From NCBI GenBank assembly GCA_030836185.1, contig JAURQH010000041.1, forward strand, positions 1 through 43,303: 43,303 nucleotides of DNA, written 5' to 3'. The stretch comes from Planctomycetota bacterium. Its GTDB lineage: Bacteria > Planctomycetota > Planctomycetia > Planctomycetales > Planctomycetaceae. Shown one piece after another: positions 8,230-16,916 of this stretch. Position 1 is the first letter of the stretch. Every line of letters starts with the position of its first letter. A program made the position numbers and the translations under genes. The notes beneath the pieces were generated by a model. That model worked only from the letters and a program-made list of their open reading frames with translations. It was not told the DNA's origin and did not search any database.

Positions 8230-9357
8230 CTAATTCGTCGCACCGACAAGAATCGGTTCGCCGATTTGCCAATTGACACCGTCACGGATCACTTGACGAT
8301 AAAGCGTATCACGCTCCACCGGTTCACGACCCGCTTCACGAATCAAACGGTGCAACTGTTCGACGGTCTGTCCCTGCGGCGTTTTGGCACCCGCGTCGTG
8401 ATAAATAATTTCATGGACTACCGTACCGTCGATATCGTCGGCACCATAGCCGAGAGCCATCTGGGCAATTTGCTCACCCAGCATAATCCAATAGGCTTTG
8501 ATGTGATCGAAGTTATCGAGCATCAGACGCGACAGCGCAATCATTCGCAAATCCATGACTCCTGAGGGCTTGGGGATGTGCGACAAGTTTGTATTCTCGG
8601 GATGAAATGCCAACGGGATAAAGGTTTGGAATCCACCCGTTTTGTCTTGTTGTTCTCGCAATCGAACCAAATGGTCAATGCGATGCCGGGCCTCTTCCAG
8701 ATGGCCGTATAACATCGTGGCGTTTGTTTTGAGTCCGAGCTTATGCCCGGCATCATGGACATCGAACCAGACTTTCGTATCGGCTTTGTGTTCGCAGATT
8801 TTCTCGCGGACTTCAGGATCAAAGATTTCCGCACCACCGCCAGGCATACTGCCGAGGCCAGCATCGATGAGTTCTTGCAGCACCCATTCGATGGGTTGTT
8901 TGGTGAGATGCGCAAACCAGCCGATTTCGACCGGCGTCCAAGCTTTGATGTGAAGTTCGGGCCAGGTTTCATGAATCACGCGGATCACATCGAGATACCA
9001 ATCGAACTTCTTCAGGTGATGGAGTCCACCAACCACATGAATTTCTGTCACACCTTTTTGACGAGCTTCTTCGACCCGTTCGCGGACCATGTCGTCCGTG
9101 AAGGTATAAGCTTTGTCGGCTTTCAAGTCGGCGCGAAAGGCGCAGAAGTCACACCGATAGACACACACATTCGTTGGGTTCAAATGAATGTTGGTGTTGT
9201 AATAGGCGAAGTTGCCGTTCTTTCGCTCGCGAACAATATTCGCCAGCCGCCCCAATTCGTGCAGGTCGGCCTGTTCGTCGAGAAAGAGACCCTCTTCGAA
9301 CGAAAGCCGTTCTTCAGCGAGCACTTTTTGTTCGATTTGTGGGAGTAAGTCGGTCAT
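8230..9357 (-). CDS. mqnE: Aminofutalosine synthase MqnE
   Basis: MqnE is the radical SAM enzyme of the futalosine route to menaquinone; it joins 3-[(1-carboxyvinyl)oxy]benzoate to adenosine carbons from SAM, giving aminofutalosine. The motif CVYRCDFCAF (Cys 65, 69 and 72) binds the iron-sulfur cluster, followed by HVVGGLHH, MPGGGAEIF, and the family-specific end IDGTVVHEIIYHDAGAKTPQ. These features separate MqnE from the related MqnC. Its length of 375 residues is normal. No other menaquinone gene is next to it, so the pathway is dispersed. Presence of mqnE implies an organism that makes menaquinone without the chorismate-isochorismate route. Confidence 0.92.
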   Translation of the reverse strand: MTDLLPQIEQKVLAEERLSFEEGLFLDEQADLHELGRLANIVRERKNGNFAYYNTNIHLNPTNVCVYRCDFCAFRADLKADKAYTFTDDMVRERVEEARQKGVTEIHVVGGLHHLKKFDWYLDVIRVIHETWPELHIKAWTPVEIGWFAHLTKQPIEWVLQELIDAGLGSMPGGGAEIFDPEVREKICEHKADTKVWFDVHDAGHKLGLKTNATMLYGHLEEARHRIDHLVRLREQQDKTGGFQTFIPLAFHPENTNLSHIPKPSGVMDLRMIALSRLMLDNFDHIKAYWIMLGEQIAQMALGYGADDIDGTVVHEIIYHDAGAKTPQGQTVEQLHRLIREAGREPVERDTLYRQVIRDGVNWQIGEPILVGATN

Positions 9358-9606
9358 GACGGCGTTTTCTGCAAATTGAATAACTTGATAATGCTAAATT
9401 TTAGACATTTTATGAAGTAATCACCACTGATCTGTCTGTAATGCTGACCGTATTTCAAAGGTTGGATTCACTGTCGAAATTGTCAAAGTGGATTCCGATT
9501 CCAACCACCAGTTCCAGGCATACTTTTCAAAATGCTTTGTGCTTTAAGGCTCTTGTCCCCTTATTCCCGAACATTCAACAGCCATTTCAAGATTCGGAGA
9601 TTCGCC

Positions 9607-9627
9607 TTGACCAAATGTTGACCAAAT
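9607..9627. repeat. Two tandem copies of TTGACCAAAT
   Basis: TTGACCAAAT occurs at 9607-9616 and again at 9618-9627, a period of 11 bases, close to one helical turn. Two copies on one face of the helix could be a protein-binding site, or chance; no matching -10 box is obvious. Confidence 0.3.
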
Positions 9628-9808
9628 CTTGTGTACTCTTGAGCAAGTTGTTGGCTTTCATGCCTTTTCGTCGATCTTCGTTTTATGAGGGCGTATTGTT
9701 TTTTCACGATGCGCATTTTTCACTCCACGCGAAATCGCTCTCTTTCTCACGTTGCAGCGGTCGTCATTGTTGAACAGGCAACGAGACAAAACCGACAACA
9801 TCATTCTT

Positions 9809-9825
9809 GGCCGGTGGAACCGGCC
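9809..9825. repeat. Perfect hairpin GGCCGGT-GGA-ACCGGCC
   Basis: Seven-base perfect inverted repeat with a three-base loop in intergenic DNA. It is not followed by a T-run on either strand, so it is not a normal intrinsic terminator. It resembles the 'GTGG-A-ACCGG' type of dispersed palindrome seen in planctomycete intergenic DNA. Confidence 0.5.
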
Positions 9826-9889
9826 CTTCAAAATCTATTCGCTTTTTGAGCCGCCGAAGGAAGTCGGCAGGACTTGATGGTCATTGACT

Positions 9890-9918
9890 CACCCAGAGAC
9901 GCGGCGGCGCAAAGGAAG
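9890..9918. repeat. Degenerate 'CAGAGACGC..GCGCAAAGG' periodic repeat
   Basis: The sequence CCCAGAGACGCGGCGGCG followed by CAAAGGAAGG matches a widespread kind of low-complexity intergenic repeat (variants of CAGAGACGCAGAG and CGCAAAGG). Its false translations (RDAAAQRKG-like) often appear as bogus proteins. The open frame 9874-10059 is probably one of these. Confidence 0.4.
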
Positions 9919-9973
9919 GGGAGAACGCTCATCTTCGCTCACCAGAAGAATGCTCTTGATCAACATTGGGTGG

Positions 9974-9997
9974 CACTGGACGGCTTGTCAGCCAGTG
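9974..9997. repeat. Imperfect palindrome CACTGG...CCAGTG
   Basis: CACT and AGTG flank a GGCT-TGTC-AGCC stem, preceded by GGGTGG. It looks like the 'GGTGGCACTGGCGGCTTGCCAGCCAGTG' kind of dispersed planctomycete palindrome, here slightly decayed. Genome-wide copies would confirm. Confidence 0.4.
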
Positions 9998-10122
9998 AGA
10001 TAGCAGTAGAACAATTATTTTCAACTGCTAATCACGTCGATCTGCCGATGAAGAATTGATTTTGAGGTGGTCGAAGAAAATTCACGCAGCGACAAATTGG
10101 CATGGAGTGCCGTGTAATGTCG

Positions 10123-10797
10123 TTACGCTGCGTCGCCGATATCGTCCGAGACATAGTATTCAAAGAAATGACGTCCGATTTCATAAGACAATCGGTACAG
10201 GTATTCTTTCTTGAACTGTTCCAGCGAAGTATCTTGCGATGACCGTGGGATTCTCAAAGGAAATGTTGTCGTGTTCTCTTTGGAATAAATCTTTTCTCCT
10301 TCTCCGCTATCGGCCATTTCCCAGACATTGATTTCGCACTGAGTGGTTCCGCGATAGAGCGTATGAGAGTTCTTCTCGTACAGCGAGTAATCCAGAATAT
10401 CGATGTGAATCACGTAGGTGACTTCGAAGAATTCACCGATCTCTGCGGGAGTTGTCCAGTCCGGGTTTTTATCAAGCCAGGCTCGAACCTGATCAGGATA
10501 AATGACATTGATTTTTTTCTGTCCCATTTGGATTGTGACGGCTTCTGCCACGAGATTGTCGATTTCGTCGTAGCTCCACTTCAAATCTTTGGGTGCCGTA
10601 CAGACCACAGCCACGGTGACACCGAAGTCTTTCATGTCTTTGCCGGTTTGTGCGGCAAAGTCAGGCTCGATACTCGGAGGTCCGCCAATCAGATAGCCGA
10701 GAAATATCCCGTACTCGCAGCCTGTCAGCATAATGCACGGCATGATGACCAGAAACAACTGGCAGAATTTCTGAGCGATTTGATTTTTGCGGGACAT
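10123..10797 (-). CDS. Lipoprotein, second member of a paralogous pair
   Basis: A 224-residue protein with a lipobox MLTGC (Cys 27), so probably anchored in the envelope. Function unknown. It is clearly related to the upstream gene (10860-11537): both share a beta strand plus helix (VAVVCTAPKDLKWSYDEIDN here), a segment ending WLDKNPDW, the strand-rich core TYVIHIDILDYSLYE and an 'RGTTQCEINVWEM' strand, then a C-terminal helix. The layout, with a conserved tail that predicts similar folds, suggests the two came from a gene duplication and may form a hetero-oligomer. Both genes face the same way with a 62-base gap. Confidence 0.7.
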   Translation of the reverse strand: MSRKNQIAQKFCQLFLVIMPCIMLTGCEYGIFLGYLIGGPPSIEPDFAAQTGKDMKDFGVTVAVVCTAPKDLKWSYDEIDNLVAEAVTIQMGQKKINVIYPDQVRAWLDKNPDWTTPAEIGEFFEVTYVIHIDILDYSLYEKNSHTLYRGTTQCEINVWEMADSGEGEKIYSKENTTTFPLRIPRSSQDTSLEQFKKEYLYRLSYEIGRHFFEYYVSDDIGDAA

Positions 10798-10859
10798 GTC
10801 GCATCCTTGCTTGATGTCGAATTAAAAATGGACGGTTATTGAAATCGTCTAAAAAACGA

Positions 10860-11537
10860 TTAGTAAATTTCTTCACTCGAATGGTGATCGTACAACTGAT
10901 GGGCCAAGGCGAGGGAAACATGCTCCATCAACTTGCGATGAAATTCTTCACGCGACATACGATCTGCTAATTGAGGGTAACCATCCGGGTATTTACGTTC
11001 GAAGGAATGATTGAAAATTCGATGAGCGACTTTCGAGTTTCCCGATTGATGAACTTCATAGCCGTAAACGGTACCCGAAACTCGACCTTCAAACATGTCC
11101 GGGCTCCCCGGTTGTTTCAGCCGAATACTGTCGATTTCGAGGTGAATGATAAAATCGGTCTCAAAGGCGTTGGCCAATTCGTCCACTTCGTCCCAGTATC
11201 CGCCATTGTCGTCGAGCCAAGTCGCAATTTTGTTGTAGTTGACGACGTTCACCCCTTCAGACTTTAGCTTGCGCGAAACTTTTTCGATCAAATTGACCGT
11301 CGCTGCGGGGAATTCGACTTTAATGGTTTCAGGAGTCGATGCCACAATGACCACGCGATGTTGACCAGTCCGCAAATCGACATTTGAAGCACGCGAAAAG
11401 GGCGAGTTCACAACCGGATCACCCAATATTGACTTGCCAGCCATCACGAATAGCGAACAACCTCCAGCGGTCGCCAGTATCAGGCAAGCAGTCAGCCAAC
11501 AGGTGAGTCGAGTGAGTTGTTTGGTATTCACGGGCAT
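10860..11537 (-). CDS. Lipoprotein, first member of a paralogous pair
   Basis: A 225-residue lipoprotein with lipobox ATAGGC (Cys 27, the same position as in its paralogue). ATG 11537 is chosen because GAGG lies about 8 bases upstream; a GTG at 11558 would add seven residues. Core segments HRVVIVASTPETIKVEFPA, KIATWLDDNGGYWDEVDELA and TDFIIHLEIDSIRLKQ align by eye with those of the next gene. The family is unknown to me. A DUF2752 membrane protein lies 77 bases upstream on the same strand. Confidence 0.7.
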   Translation of the reverse strand: MPVNTKQLTRLTCWLTACLILATAGGCSLFVMAGKSILGDPVVNSPFSRASNVDLRTGQHRVVIVASTPETIKVEFPAATVNLIEKVSRKLKSEGVNVVNYNKIATWLDDNGGYWDEVDELANAFETDFIIHLEIDSIRLKQPGSPDMFEGRVSGTVYGYEVHQSGNSKVAHRIFNHSFERKYPDGYPQLADRMSREEFHRKLMEHVSLALAHQLYDHHSSEEIY

Positions 11538-11614
11538 AGTCCGACCTCGATCTGTCACGATGAGGTGATTGTTTGGTTATTTATTTGGGAATGTTTGAAT
11601 TGAGACAGGACATC

Positions 11615-12088
11615 TCAGAAAGGTAAGTCGTTTCGCCAGCCCCATTCGAGGAAGACAATAATCAACCAACCTGGAAGCAGGCCAGTGATCACCAAGTCCA
11701 TCCGTCTTATCAGCCAGAATTGACCAATCACGACAGAGGCCGCACTCCAGGGAAGAAATAACAGGCAACCGCAGGCCAGCAAAAAACCGGAGGTATTTGC
11801 ACGGACGGCAGCAGCCCAATCTCCCCGCACGAAATGCGAAAAACTGGTTGTCATCCCACAGGTGGGACAGGGGGTATTTGTTAAGGAAAGGATGGAACAG
11901 GGAGGTAAACCAAGTTGCCGATGTGTTCCGCGACCAGTTTTGGAAGGTGTCAGATTTGACGCCAATCCGAATCCGGCCAACACCAGCACTGCCAACACGA
12001 CCAAGACCACTCGAGTTCGAGTGTTGATTGGTGTCCCATATTGCGAGGAGTCTCGCGACACGGGGTGTTGGTGAACTGTGATAGTCAT
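11615..12088 (-). CDS. DUF2752 membrane protein
   Basis: A 157-residue protein with an N-terminal helix (TRVVLVVLAVLVLAGFGLA), then the DUF2752 core: PCSILSLTNTPCPTCGMTTS followed by SHFVRGDWAAAVRANTSGFL and two more membrane helices. The Cys-containing 'CP.CGMT' motif and the following 'G...A...N' helix define the family, whose role is unknown. AAGG 6 bases before ATG 12088 supports the start. It could be first in a unit with the two lipoprotein genes downstream. Confidence 0.82.
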   Translation of the reverse strand: MTITVHQHPVSRDSSQYGTPINTRTRVVLVVLAVLVLAGFGLASNLTPSKTGRGTHRQLGLPPCSILSLTNTPCPTCGMTTSFSHFVRGDWAAAVRANTSGFLLACGCLLFLPWSAASVVIGQFWLIRRMDLVITGLLPGWLIIVFLEWGWRNDLPF

Positions 12089-12266
12089 TTGACCTTTTCA
12101 CTGCAAGGTGTAGTGTTCAATGGGCCGTTACAAACACACGCTGGAAGTAGGAAATGGGAAATGAATGTTCTGGAAACTATTTGCTGATCGGTAGTTACGG
12201 CCATCAAAGGGAGTCTGGATTTGGGTGATTTACGAGGTAAAGGTCATTGTTTCAGAAATCAAACTC

Positions 12267-13445
12267 TCATCTGACATTGAATGATTTACAAAACTGGTAG
12301 TAGATTTCTGCCGCTTGTTGAAGTTGTCGAATCTCAATCCATTCATCTTTGGTATGGGCTTGGGCAATATTTCCGGGACCAAACACAACAGACGGAATTC
12401 CGACTCTCGCCGTGCGCGAGGCGTGAGTGCCGAAGGCCACTCCAATCGTCTCATGCGGACCGGCAACCTCATCAATCGATTTCAACAACGAAGTTGCCAA
12501 CGCTTCATTTTCGTCATCAGGTAGAGGCGCGCTGATCAGCCAGGGTTGGTGATGGATGACTTCAAACGGCAACGATTGAAGTTCATCAATGACGGCTTGT
12601 TGGGCCTCTTGTGCTGTTTCTCCGGGAATCAAACGTCGGTCAACTTCAATCCAGCATTCCTCAGGCACGATGTTGACACTGGCGCCTCCTCCAATCCGTC
12701 CCACACTGAGAGTCGATGGTCCGCATTTCGGGTGAGCCGGTTTTTGAGTCGGTAGCGATTCGGCATATTTTTCAATTCGATTCAATACCTGCCCCATTCG
12801 ATAAATCGCATTCTCTCCCAACTCGGGAGTCGAGGAATGACAGGCGGTCCCGGAGGCCTCAATCTTCCAACGGACTACGCCGCGATGAGTGACAATAATA
12901 TCGAGTTCGGTGGGCTCGGCGATGACGGCAGCAACTGGTTTTGGACATGGGAGGTCTCCGGTACTCAACCAATTCGTCAACGCGTTGATTCCCATGGTGG
13001 TGGCTTCTTCATCAATTGTACACGACAGCATCACTGAGGGAGCGTCGGGAGGAGCCTTTTGAACAATGCGTGCGAAGGCCGACATCATCGCGGCAAGGCC
13101 TCCTTTGACATCGCAGGCTCCTCGACCAAACATTTTCGCATCTTGGACAACCGGCTTGAACGGTTCGATGGTCATGCCGGCAACGGGGACTGTATCCTGA
13201 TGCGCATCCAGCAAGATGACTTCTGAGTTTGGCTGATGAGGGTTTTCCCACAACAGGACCACATTCGACCGTCCCTCTTCAATCTCCTGGATGATCGGTT
13301 CGATACCCAGTTGTCGGCTCCAATTGATCAGAAACTCGGTCACGCGCGTCTCAAAACAGATCTCGGGGTCGGCTTCCCCTCCCATTGGATTGACCGAAGG
13401 TAGAGCAATGAGTGTTTTTAACAATTCGACGGGTTCACTGAGCAT
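12267..13445 (-). CDS. M20-family metallopeptidase / ArgE-DapE-like deacylase
   Basis: A zinc-dependent amidohydrolase of the M20 family, cytoplasmic by its lack of a signal peptide. The expected metal and catalytic residues are visible: His 82 and Asp 84 in AHQDTVP, Asp 112 in GRGACDVKGG, the catalytic pair in IDEEATT (Glu 146, Glu 147), Glu 177 in AEPTE, and His 364 in AQAHTKDEWI. A dimerisation-domain stretch is present (HSSTPELGENAIYRM). Its 392 residues fit acetylornithine deacetylase or succinyl-diaminopimelate desuccinylase; the exact substrate cannot be told from sequence. It is divergent from the membrane-protein operon, with about 170 bases between the starts holding both promoters. 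Confidence 0.88.
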   Translation of the reverse strand: MLSEPVELLKTLIALPSVNPMGGEADPEICFETRVTEFLINWSRQLGIEPIIQEIEEGRSNVVLLWENPHQPNSEVILLDAHQDTVPVAGMTIEPFKPVVQDAKMFGRGACDVKGGLAAMMSAFARIVQKAPPDAPSVMLSCTIDEEATTMGINALTNWLSTGDLPCPKPVAAVIAEPTELDIIVTHRGVVRWKIEASGTACHSSTPELGENAIYRMGQVLNRIEKYAESLPTQKPAHPKCGPSTLSVGRIGGGASVNIVPEECWIEVDRRLIPGETAQEAQQAVIDELQSLPFEVIHHQPWLISAPLPDDENEALATSLLKSIDEVAGPHETIGVAFGTHASRTARVGIPSVVFGPGNIAQAHTKDEWIEIRQLQQAAEIYYQFCKSFNVR

Positions 13446-13615
13446 AACTCATATTTTCAATGGGGAAGGTCACGATTGATGGCGAGTCTCTTTATGAGTC
13501 TGCGCGACCGGAATGCCGAAGACAAGAGGAGAGTCTTGCTTGCGCGGTACGGTTGTCGTAATCTCAATAGTCTCTCGACTGGATCGAACCTCTTCCACAG
13601 CGCGGCCAGAACTTC

Positions 13616-15274
13616 ATGGATGCAATTACCGGCTGGTTTCTGATCCTGATCATCTTGAGTTCGATTGCGCAGTCGGTCGCGATTCTGATCGACAATGAGA
13701 GATTCTTCAAGTTCAGTTTTCTCGCAGTCTCGACCATCCTGGCGTTCCTCTCTCTGATGGTATTCCAGAAAGCGGTGATCTGGAACGGCCCGACAATATT
13801 TGGACTCGATTCCTTCCATCAAGTGCGTTGCCATTTCAGAGTCTCTCTTTGGCAACTCCCACTGCTTTGGATGACATGGTGGTGGATGTCAGACAGAAAG
13901 CGAGATGAACGAGCCTCAGAGAGATTCTGGTTTCTCGCAGTGCTGATGATCTTCCTGCTTTGTGATGACGTCTGGCTTTGGATGATCACACTGATTGGTT
14001 GTTCCTGTCTTCAACAATCTTTACTCGCGTCAAAAAGTCAATTCCAGAAAGGGTTGTCACTTTTACGCGGTTGTCATTGGATGGCAATTTTACTTTTGCT
14101 CGTTGTTGTCGGCATACTCTCTTTCGACTTTGGCATTGCTTCGTATCACGAACTTCCCGAGACGATTCAAAACTGGGATAACTTCACGTCCGCTCAACAA
14201 GCCGACCTGGTTCTTGCGGCAATGTTGGGTTCACTCTCGCTGATCTTAATGACTGCGGTATATCCGATCTCAGTCTTGCGAATTGATTGTGAACCTGAAA
14301 ATGATCTCGAACCTATCAGCTTGATTTTTGCTGCTGCCGTGTTCATCAAACTGATTCCGTTGTTTGTCCTCACAAACGTCACCGCAATTCACTCAACGCT
14401 AATTCTGTTGACCGTTGTTGTCTCGATGGTTTGCAGTTGGGGGCTTGTTGAGAAAAAAACAGTTCGCCAGACAGTGCTGACGGCTTTTCTCATGCTGGGA
14501 CTGTTTGGCATGTTTCTGTCGAGCAATCCGGTCTTGAATACACTTGGGCTCGAACAATTTCTGCTGACGGTCATCATGTGGCGACTGTGGAACAGTTATG
14601 ACGAGAGAACTCTCTCTCATCGAGCGGCCATATTGTTTTCAGGGTTGTGGATCATGGTGGGAATGTCTGGCTGGACTCTTGCTATCCAATCCTCGGAGCT
14701 TTTGGGGAACAACGAACATATGACAAAGGTTGTTCTGGGAGTCATCTCTGTCGGCTTGATGGTTCCATTTTTTCGTGAAATATTGGCTGACTGGAAGACG
14801 TTACCCGCAGGCATCCATCCCGCTGGACAGAGGAAATCGTCTGGCTTAATGATCATCCCGATTGCTTTCGTGATTGCAGTCATGCGCTATTGGCTATGGA
14901 AACAAGGGGAGCCATGGCTGATCGTGCCGGGTTGGGAAACAATTGTTGGAATCATTGTGGGAGCCGGCATTGCCGGTATTCTCGCACGCCGTACGAGTTC
15001 GGAAGGTGTCTCTCGCCAACGTACGGGGAGCTTTCAACGCTTGGCGGAATCGCATTTTCATGGCCTTACCATCTGGAAAGGCATTGCGAGTATTCCGACG
15101 GGAGTTGTGACTGCATGTGCCAGTCTCCTTGATCTTTGGGGAAGTCGCGTCGAGCGACGATTCATTCACAAAGAAAATCCGTTGCAGTCCCCCGCGCCCT
15201 TTGTCTGGGAACTTGCCTTAGGCGGAATTGGTTTTCTGTTACTTGCCAGTCTGTTTCTCTGGATGAAAGGGTAA
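13616..15274 (+). CDS. Divergent NuoL-like membrane protein
   Basis: The product is 552 residues, almost all hydrophobic, with many membrane helices. It reads as a highly diverged relative of the antiporter-like NuoL subunit of complex I. The segment FRVSLWQLPLLWM then SERFWFLAVLMIFLLCDDVW matches the NuoL 'FRVDQLS...' to 'FF.YLNLF....LV.ADN' stretch. YPISVLRIDCEPENDLEPIS matches 'VPLHVWLPDAMEGPTPVS'. A C-terminal helix with a lateral tail (about 478-517) is in the right place for the NuoL end. The proton-channel Glu ('GWEG') is replaced by Leu 125 and the 'GKSAQVP' Lys by Met 212 in my alignment. The ATG is the first possible start after an in-frame stop. It leads a three-gene operon and overlaps none of its neighbours. 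Confidence 0.6.
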   Translation: MDAITGWFLILIILSSIAQSVAILIDNERFFKFSFLAVSTILAFLSLMVFQKAVIWNGPTIFGLDSFHQVRCHFRVSLWQLPLLWMTWWWMSDRKRDERASERFWFLAVLMIFLLCDDVWLWMITLIGCSCLQQSLLASKSQFQKGLSLLRGCHWMAILLLLVVVGILSFDFGIASYHELPETIQNWDNFTSAQQADLVLAAMLGSLSLILMTAVYPISVLRIDCEPENDLEPISLIFAAAVFIKLIPLFVLTNVTAIHSTLILLTVVVSMVCSWGLVEKKTVRQTVLTAFLMLGLFGMFLSSNPVLNTLGLEQFLLTVIMWRLWNSYDERTLSHRAAILFSGLWIMVGMSGWTLAIQSSELLGNNEHMTKVVLGVISVGLMVPFFREILADWKTLPAGIHPAGQRKSSGLMIIPIAFVIAVMRYWLWKQGEPWLIVPGWETIVGIIVGAGIAGILARRTSSEGVSRQRTGSFQRLAESHFHGLTIWKGIASIPTGVVTACASLLDLWGSRVERRFIHKENPLQSPAPFVWELALGGIGFLLLASLFLWMKG

Positions 15275-15281
15275 TCCAGAG

Positions 15282-16916
15282 ATGAACGCGTTCACGTCAA
15301 TCCTCAATCAGATGCCGATGCTCTTAATCTGTGTTCCTCTGTGTGGCTTGTTCAGTTTGGGAATGTCACGCTGGTGGGGTGAGCGATTCATTCAGCGTAC
15401 GTTGCTGCTCAACGGTGCGTTGTCGATGTTGTGTACGTTGTTGATGGTCACAAATTTTTCGCACGACCCACAGCGCACACGATTAAATGCTGCAGAGAGT
15501 TTTCAATCGATCAATGTGCTTGTTCTTCAGCAAAGCGAAACTTCAGGTTACCGATTTGGTGTCGATGGTTGTTCGTTCCTTCTGATTGTCTGCGCGGCGG
15601 CGTTACCATTTTTAATCGGGTTAGAAAAGTATATTTTGAGTGACCAGCAACCACTCGCGACTCGACCTGTATCGCCCCCCACCTCTCTCAGCCGAGCAAT
15701 GGGATTGTTGGTGTTTCAATTGCTGATGTATTGTTTCCTGCTCACGATCGATCGTCGTGTGCAAATGGTGACACTCTTGTTCATTCCCCTTTCGGTACAT
15801 TTTCTGTTAGCGACATTGGTGTCACCACAACATCGCCAAGGTCTAAGCCGACGAATGAGGCAACTGTTATTAAGTGATTTTTTGATTGTGGCCGGAATCC
15901 TCAGCACATTGACACCATTAATGCGATACACGGCTCTGGAGAATGACCCTGCGGAACTTTTTGACATCCCGCGCATTCTGGCAGCCATTGAGCTCGCAAA
16001 ATTTGAAGATTTGACCGGGCACGACCGTTTGATGCGTTCTATCTCACCGGCTTTGAGCGTCATGATCGTCGGCTGCGTGATGCGTTTTGGATCATTTCCG
16101 TTCACAAAAGATAGTCGCAAGATGTGGAGCGACACGGCCCCCATCACTCGTCTGATATTTTGGTGTTACGGGCCGGTACTCGGGACGGCCGTGATTTTGA
16201 GAGAGTGTCAGTTATTTCCGTTTGTTGCCTATCGGATGTTTTCAATACTCTCTTATGCCTGGTGTGTCGGTCTCCTCTGGCTGGCAATCACATCGCGAAT
16301 TCGATCAGACAAACCGGATGATTCTCAAAGTTTTCTATTTCTCTCGACCATGTTGATCCTGACTCTCGGCGGTTCTAACAAAACCTCAATCGCCGCAGCG
16401 ATGTTGTTGTTGATGACGATTGGTTTGAAATCCGCTATTCCTCAGCAGACGAAAAGTTCTCGCTTCTCGTCCGTCTGGCTCTGTCAGTGGACGGCTTCTG
16501 TCTTTCTGGTTTCGGGATTGATCCTGGGACTTGTGGGGACATGGCAGTCCACGGGGCCGGGTTCGCGCGAAGTGGGAGCGGCATTGATCGTGGGTATCGC
16601 GATCCTCTTGATGAAAAGTCAGCATAAGGTCTGCGATGATCGGGGCAGAAACTCAGTATCCTCTCATCGATTGCTGGCACAAAATTTCGTTCGCGTTCCC
16701 AGACGAAATCACGAATTGCCTGTTTGGGAAATTGGCGAACACCCAACCACACTCGAACCTCAAAGTGGCTTTCTGAAAACAAGCGTAGTTCTGGTCGTTG
16801 CCGTTTTAATCCTGTTGATACCACAAGTGATCTGGACTCACATTCGTTGGGATCTGCAAAAGCTCGAATTCCCGGTTTCCGCAGGTGGGTTTTCGTTGGA
16901 GGAGAAACAGCAATGA
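15282..16916 (+). CDS. Divergent NuoM-like membrane protein
   Basis: A 544-residue polytopic membrane protein that reads as a diverged NuoM. YRFGVDGCSFLL (90-101) corresponds to the NuoM signature 'Y.LGVDGIS..L'. TIDRRVQMVTLLFIPLSVHF corresponds to 'ALDLLLFY.FWE.MLIP.YF', placing Thr 164 where NuoM has its proton-channel Glu. VMRFGSFPFTKDSRKMW corresponds to 'VK.PLFPFHTWLPDAH', with Arg 268 in place of the Lys. The last 110 residues contain a charged soluble segment and a final helix, longer than usual for NuoM. Start ATG 15282 follows the previous stop by 7 bases, and the stop overlaps the next start as ATGA, so the three genes are translationally coupled. Confidence 0.6.
   Translation: MNAFTSILNQMPMLLICVPLCGLFSLGMSRWWGERFIQRTLLLNGALSMLCTLLMVTNFSHDPQRTRLNAAESFQSINVLVLQQSETSGYRFGVDGCSFLLIVCAAALPFLIGLEKYILSDQQPLATRPVSPPTSLSRAMGLLVFQLLMYCFLLTIDRRVQMVTLLFIPLSVHFLLATLVSPQHRQGLSRRMRQLLLSDFLIVAGILSTLTPLMRYTALENDPAELFDIPRILAAIELAKFEDLTGHDRLMRSISPALSVMIVGCVMRFGSFPFTKDSRKMWSDTAPITRLIFWCYGPVLGTAVILRECQLFPFVAYRMFSILSYAWCVGLLWLAITSRIRSDKPDDSQSFLFLSTMLILTLGGSNKTSIAAAMLLLMTIGLKSAIPQQTKSSRFSSVWLCQWTASVFLVSGLILGLVGTWQSTGPGSREVGAALIVGIAILLMKSQHKVCDDRGRNSVSSHRLLAQNFVRVPRRNHELPVWEIGEHPTTLEPQSGFLKTSVVLVVAVLILLIPQVIWTHIRWDLQKLEFPVSAGGFSLEEKQQ
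16898..16904 (+). promoter_or_regulatory. Strong ribosome binding site GGAGGAG fixing the third gene's start
   Basis: GGAGGAG lies inside the end of the NuoM-like gene, 8 bases before ATG 16913. It decides the start of the NuoN-like gene, which could otherwise be read from 16724 in the same frame with 63 extra, soluble residues. Confidence 0.8.

Larger units (their letters stand above)
9358..10122. other. Gene-free 0.76 kb stretch between mqnE and a lipoprotein gene
   Basis: I see no convincing gene here. Open frames at 9441-9773 and 9874-10059 have no recognisable domain, poor codon character and no good ribosome binding site. The stretch holds an 11-base tandem repeat, two hairpins and a low-complexity purine-rich segment, all listed separately. 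The promoter of mqnE should lie near 9358-9450, which is A+T-rich. Confidence 0.5.

Noticed and set aside
8743-9348. A 201-codon plus-strand open frame opposite mqnE
   Set aside because: It lies fully inside a certain gene on the other strand, has no domain and no ribosome binding site.
9607-9627. CRISPR-like repeat
   Set aside because: Only two ten-base copies separated by one base; no spacers.
9441-9773. Possible 110-residue protein
   Set aside because: No recognisable domain, odd composition, no ribosome binding site, overlaps repeats.
9874-10059. Possible 61-residue protein
   Set aside because: Its beginning (RDAAAQRKG) is the false translation of a low-complexity repeat.
16724-16912. 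Longer N-terminus for the NuoN-like gene
   Set aside because: The strong ribosome binding site and ATGA overlap fix the start at 16913, and the extra residues lie in another frame of the NuoM-like gene.
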